NCBI GenBank assembly: GCA_013349295.1
Contig: DUZW01000023.1
Span: forward strand, 1 to 53,068
Reading direction: 5' to 3'
Origin: Deltaproteobacteria bacterium
Lineage (GTDB): Bacteria; Desulfobacterota; Desulfobulbia; Desulfobulbales; Desulfurivibrionaceae
Length of the DNA: 53,068 nucleotides
The notes under the pieces are model-generated. The model had not been told where the DNA came from, searched no databases, and saw nothing but the letters and a program-made list of their open reading frames with translations. Below are positions 51,061 to 53,068 of the stretch, piece after piece (the stretch's first letter is position 1; every line of letters starts with the position of its first letter). The translations under genes and the position numbers were made by a program.

Positions 51061-51098
51061 ATATTTGAATAAAAAGTTAATAACGACTACTGGAAAAC

Positions 51099-51554
51099 CT
51101 ATTTGTATTTTAGCATGGCCCGATCAATCTCACGGTCCGTATCTTTCTTCTTCAGCGCTTCGCGCTTGTCGTAAAGCTTCTTGCCCTTGGCCAGACCAAG
51201 AACCACCTTGGCCTTCCCCCGCTCGTTGAAATACATCTTGAGGGGAATCAGAGAATACCCTTTTTCCTGAATCTTGCCAACGAGCTTGAGGATCTCGCGC
51301 TTCTTGAGCAGCACCTTGCGCTCCCGCACAGGGTCCGGCGCATCGTAGGTGGCGTGGCTGTATGGCGAGATATGCACCCGCTGGATAAAAACCTCGTTGT
51401 TTTTAATCTTGGCAAATCCGTCACGCAGGTTGGCCTTGCCGGCCCGAAGCGATTTCACCTCCGAGCCCAATAGCTGAAGGCCTGCCTCGATCTCCGACTC
51501 AATGGTATAATCGTGATAGGCTTTTTTGTTAGTGCAGACAACCTTCACAGCCAC
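51099..51554 (-). CDS. smpB: SsrA-binding protein SmpB
   Basis: A 151-aa RNA-binding protein that brings tmRNA to stalled ribosomes. The oligonucleotide-binding core is GLQLLGSEVKSLRAGKANLR and FIQRVHISPYSHATYD. The basic C-terminal tail (KGKKLYDKREALKKKDTDRE) enters the mRNA channel. Its pairing with ssrA directly downstream is typical of many bacteria. Confidence 0.97.
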   Translation of the reverse strand: MAVKVVCTNKKAYHDYTIESEIEAGLQLLGSEVKSLRAGKANLRDGFAKIKNNEVFIQRVHISPYSHATYDAPDPVRERKVLLKKREILKLVGKIQEKGYSLIPLKMYFNERGKAKVVLGLAKGKKLYDKREALKKKDTDREIDRAMLKYK

Positions 51555-51588
51555 ATTTTCACCCGCAGACCCTTACCCAAGCTTCAAG

Positions 51589-51617
51589 AAAAAACCCCTG
51601 CTCCGTAGGAACAAGGG
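51589..51617 (-). terminator. Terminator between the GspE-type gene and smpB
   Basis: Minus strand: CCCTTGTTCC-TAC-GGAGCAGGGG, a 10-bp stem with some G-U pairs, followed by six T. It lies 50 bp after the ATPase stop. Confidence 0.8.
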
Positions 51618-51666
51618 ATCAGACCAACACTATAATACATCCGAGATGAAAAAGCGAGGGGCCCGG

Positions 51667-53068
51667 CTAATCCCCTCCGGTTACACGCAAGGCCTCCTCG
51701 GGGGTGGTGATCCCGCTTTTCACCTTGCACCAGGCATCCTCCTTGAGCGTGGTCATGCCTTCCTCCCTCGCGGTCTGCCGGATCTCCGTTTCAGAGTTTC
51801 CGGCGCTGATCTGCTTGCGAATCTTATCGCTCATGGCAAAGATCTCGAAAATTCCACACCGGCCGAGGTAGCCGGTTCCCCGGCATTGCTGGCACCCCTT
51901 ACCCCGTCGCAGCTCAATCTCTCCCTCCTCGGTTACCGGCAGGCCGAAGCCGCGCAGCTCGTCAGCCGAGATGCGGTAGGTTTCACTGCAATGAGGGCAA
52001 ATCCGCCGCACCAAACGCTGGGCCATGGCCCCCAACAGGGTAGAACCGATCATGAATGGTTGCACCCCCAGATCAAGCAAACGGCTGATGGAAGCAACGG
52101 CATCGTTGGTATGGAGGGTTGAAAAGACAAGATGCCCGGTGAGCGCCGCCTGAATGGCATTCACCGCCGTATCCAGATCGCGGATCTCACCGATCATGAT
52201 AATGTCCGGATCCTGGCGCAGGATATTACGCAGGATGGTGGAAAAGGTCACATCCAACAGCGGCTGCACCGGAATCTGGTTGAACTCCTCATGCACCATC
52301 TCCACCGGATCTTCCACGGTGACCACATTTTTCTCCGGGGTGGCAATCTGCTTGAGGGTCGAATAGAGAGTGGTGGATTTGCCGCTTCCCGTTGGCCCGG
52401 TGACGAGAAAAATCCCATGGGGCGCGGTCATAAAATTCTGGTACACCTGTAGATCACGTTGGGAAAAACCAATATTTTCCACATCCTGGAAAAGAATATC
52501 CGGGTCAAGAATTCGCAGCACCGCCTTTTCGCCAAAGGCCACCGGCACGGTGGAAACCCGGATTTCCGCCTCCTGGCCGGAGCGATCCACCTTGATTCTG
52601 CCGTCCTGGGGCCGCCGCTTCTCGGCAATATCCATCCGAGCCAGGGATTTGATCCGGGAAATCACCGCGGCATGGACCACCTTGGGCAGCTTGTAGATGG
52701 TGTGCAGCACCCCGTCAATGCGCAGCCGGACCAACGCCTGCTCCCGCTTGGGCTCAATGTGGATATCGCTGGCCCGCTGCTCAAAGGCGTAGTTGAACAT
52801 ATGATCCACCGCCGAGGTTACATGCTGGTCCGAGGAGGCCGCTTCCTCGGTGGAGGAAATACGCACATATTGCTCGAGATTACCCAAATCCACCAAAGGC
52901 CGGGCCAAATGACTTTCCGCTGCGGTAATGGACGACTGAAAGCCATAAAACTCGGCCAGCAGCTTGCGGATGTCGCTCTTGGTGGCAAGGTAAGGCTTTA
53001 CCGTAAGCTGATTAGCCCGCTCGATCTCGGCCAGCACCGCGCTGTTGTCCGGGTCGCAGACCGCCACC
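51667..53068 (-). CDS. Type II secretion / type IV pilus ATPase (GspE/PilB family), N-terminus outside window
   Basis: The C-terminal 467 or so residues of a secretion-type ATPase. Walker A is LVTGPTGSGKSTTLYSTLKQ, the Asp box is VVTVEDPVEMV, Walker B is PDIIMIGEIRDLDTA and the His box FSTLHTNDAVAS. Two CxxC pairs (CPHCSETY and CQQCRGTGYLGRCG) bind zinc, as in GspE and PilB. The frame is open to the last base, where the codon is an internal Val, so the start lies beyond the window. Whether it serves a secretion system or pilus needs the neighbouring genes. Confidence 0.93.
   Translation of the reverse strand, partial: VAVCDPDNSAVLAEIERANQLTVKPYLATKSDIRKLLAEFYGFQSSITAAESHLARPLVDLGNLEQYVRISSTEEAASSDQHVTSAVDHMFNYAFEQRASDIHIEPKREQALVRLRIDGVLHTIYKLPKVVHAAVISRIKSLARMDIAEKRRPQDGRIKVDRSGQEAEIRVSTVPVAFGEKAVLRILDPDILFQDVENIGFSQRDLQVYQNFMTAPHGIFLVTGPTGSGKSTTLYSTLKQIATPEKNVVTVEDPVEMVHEEFNQIPVQPLLDVTFSTILRNILRQDPDIIMIGEIRDLDTAVNAIQAALTGHLVFSTLHTNDAVASISRLLDLGVQPFMIGSTLLGAMAQRLVRRICPHCSETYRISADELRGFGLPVTEEGEIELRRGKGCQQCRGTGYLGRCGIFEIFAMSDKIRKQISAGNSETEIRQTAREEGMTTLKEDAWCKVKSGITTPEEALRVTGGD

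Noticed and set aside
51667..53067. Start codon of the GspE-type gene at 53067
   Set aside because: That codon is GTG in a conserved interior strand (VAVCDP); the gene continues past the window.

Overview
This 53 kb window comes from a GC-rich, anaerobic, sulfur-metabolising bacterium. The best fit is a sulfur-disproportionating or sulfate-reducing member of Desulfobacterota, close to Desulfobulbales. Evidence is the gene set: a YedE/TusA/DsrE-like ('YTD') sulfur cluster, a molybdenum-dependent formate dehydrogenase with hydrogenase-type electron-transfer subunits, a metX-metW methionine route, a DHH-CBS-CBS-poly(A) polymerase fusion, and a cytochrome bd operon with a DUF4492 gene. The assignment to a group is inference; no rRNA gene is present.

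Layout of the core chromosome. 1-3160: formate dehydrogenase catalytic subunit (5' end missing) plus an Fe-S subunit and a flavin subunit. 3215-6982: an Rrf2 regulator, then DUF4492-cydA-cydB-small membrane peptide, closed by a strong terminator. 7070-10166 (minus strand): metY-metX-metW. 10305-16024: inositol-phosphatase-family gene, drug-type MFS transporter, FliK-like orphan and a REC-GAF-histidine kinase. 16232-19148: divergent sulfur cluster (yedE one way; tusA and three small genes the other way, ending in a terminator). 19312-21407: two convergent L,D-transpeptidases and a small unknown gene. 21647-24479: HIT protein and molybdenum cofactor genes mobB-mobA-moeA, whose product the formate dehydrogenase would need. 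24583-36033: serS, a REC-PAS-GGDEF protein, ddl, an FAD-linked oxidase, rpsU, a Xer-type recombinase, the CCA-type fusion enzyme, a site-2 protease and an unknown protein.

36307-50700 is a defence island bounded by 71-bp imperfect direct repeats (64 of 71 positions identical). The right copy is the transcription terminator of ssrA (tmRNA). The island carries, in order: an ImmA/IrrE peptidase and XRE repressor; a divergent five-gene operon that looks like a complete ubiquitin-like conjugation pathway (57-aa basic protein, ubiquitin-like protein, E2-like, JAB peptidase, ThiF/E1-like); a scar made of a restriction-gene tail and a 79-bp hairpin element; an HNH nuclease and AAA ATPase pair (Septu-like); a complete type I restriction-modification set (hsdS, hsdM, hsdR); and a Fic protein. 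The ubiquitin-like operon is visibly richer in A+T than the core. No integrase lies in the island.

50706-53068: tmRNA, smpB and a GspE/PilB-type ATPase cut by the window end. The most interesting object is the ubiquitin-like operon with its XRE-ImmA switch. Next come the scarred HNH-ATPase/type I restriction block and the YTD sulfur cluster with its operator-like palindrome.
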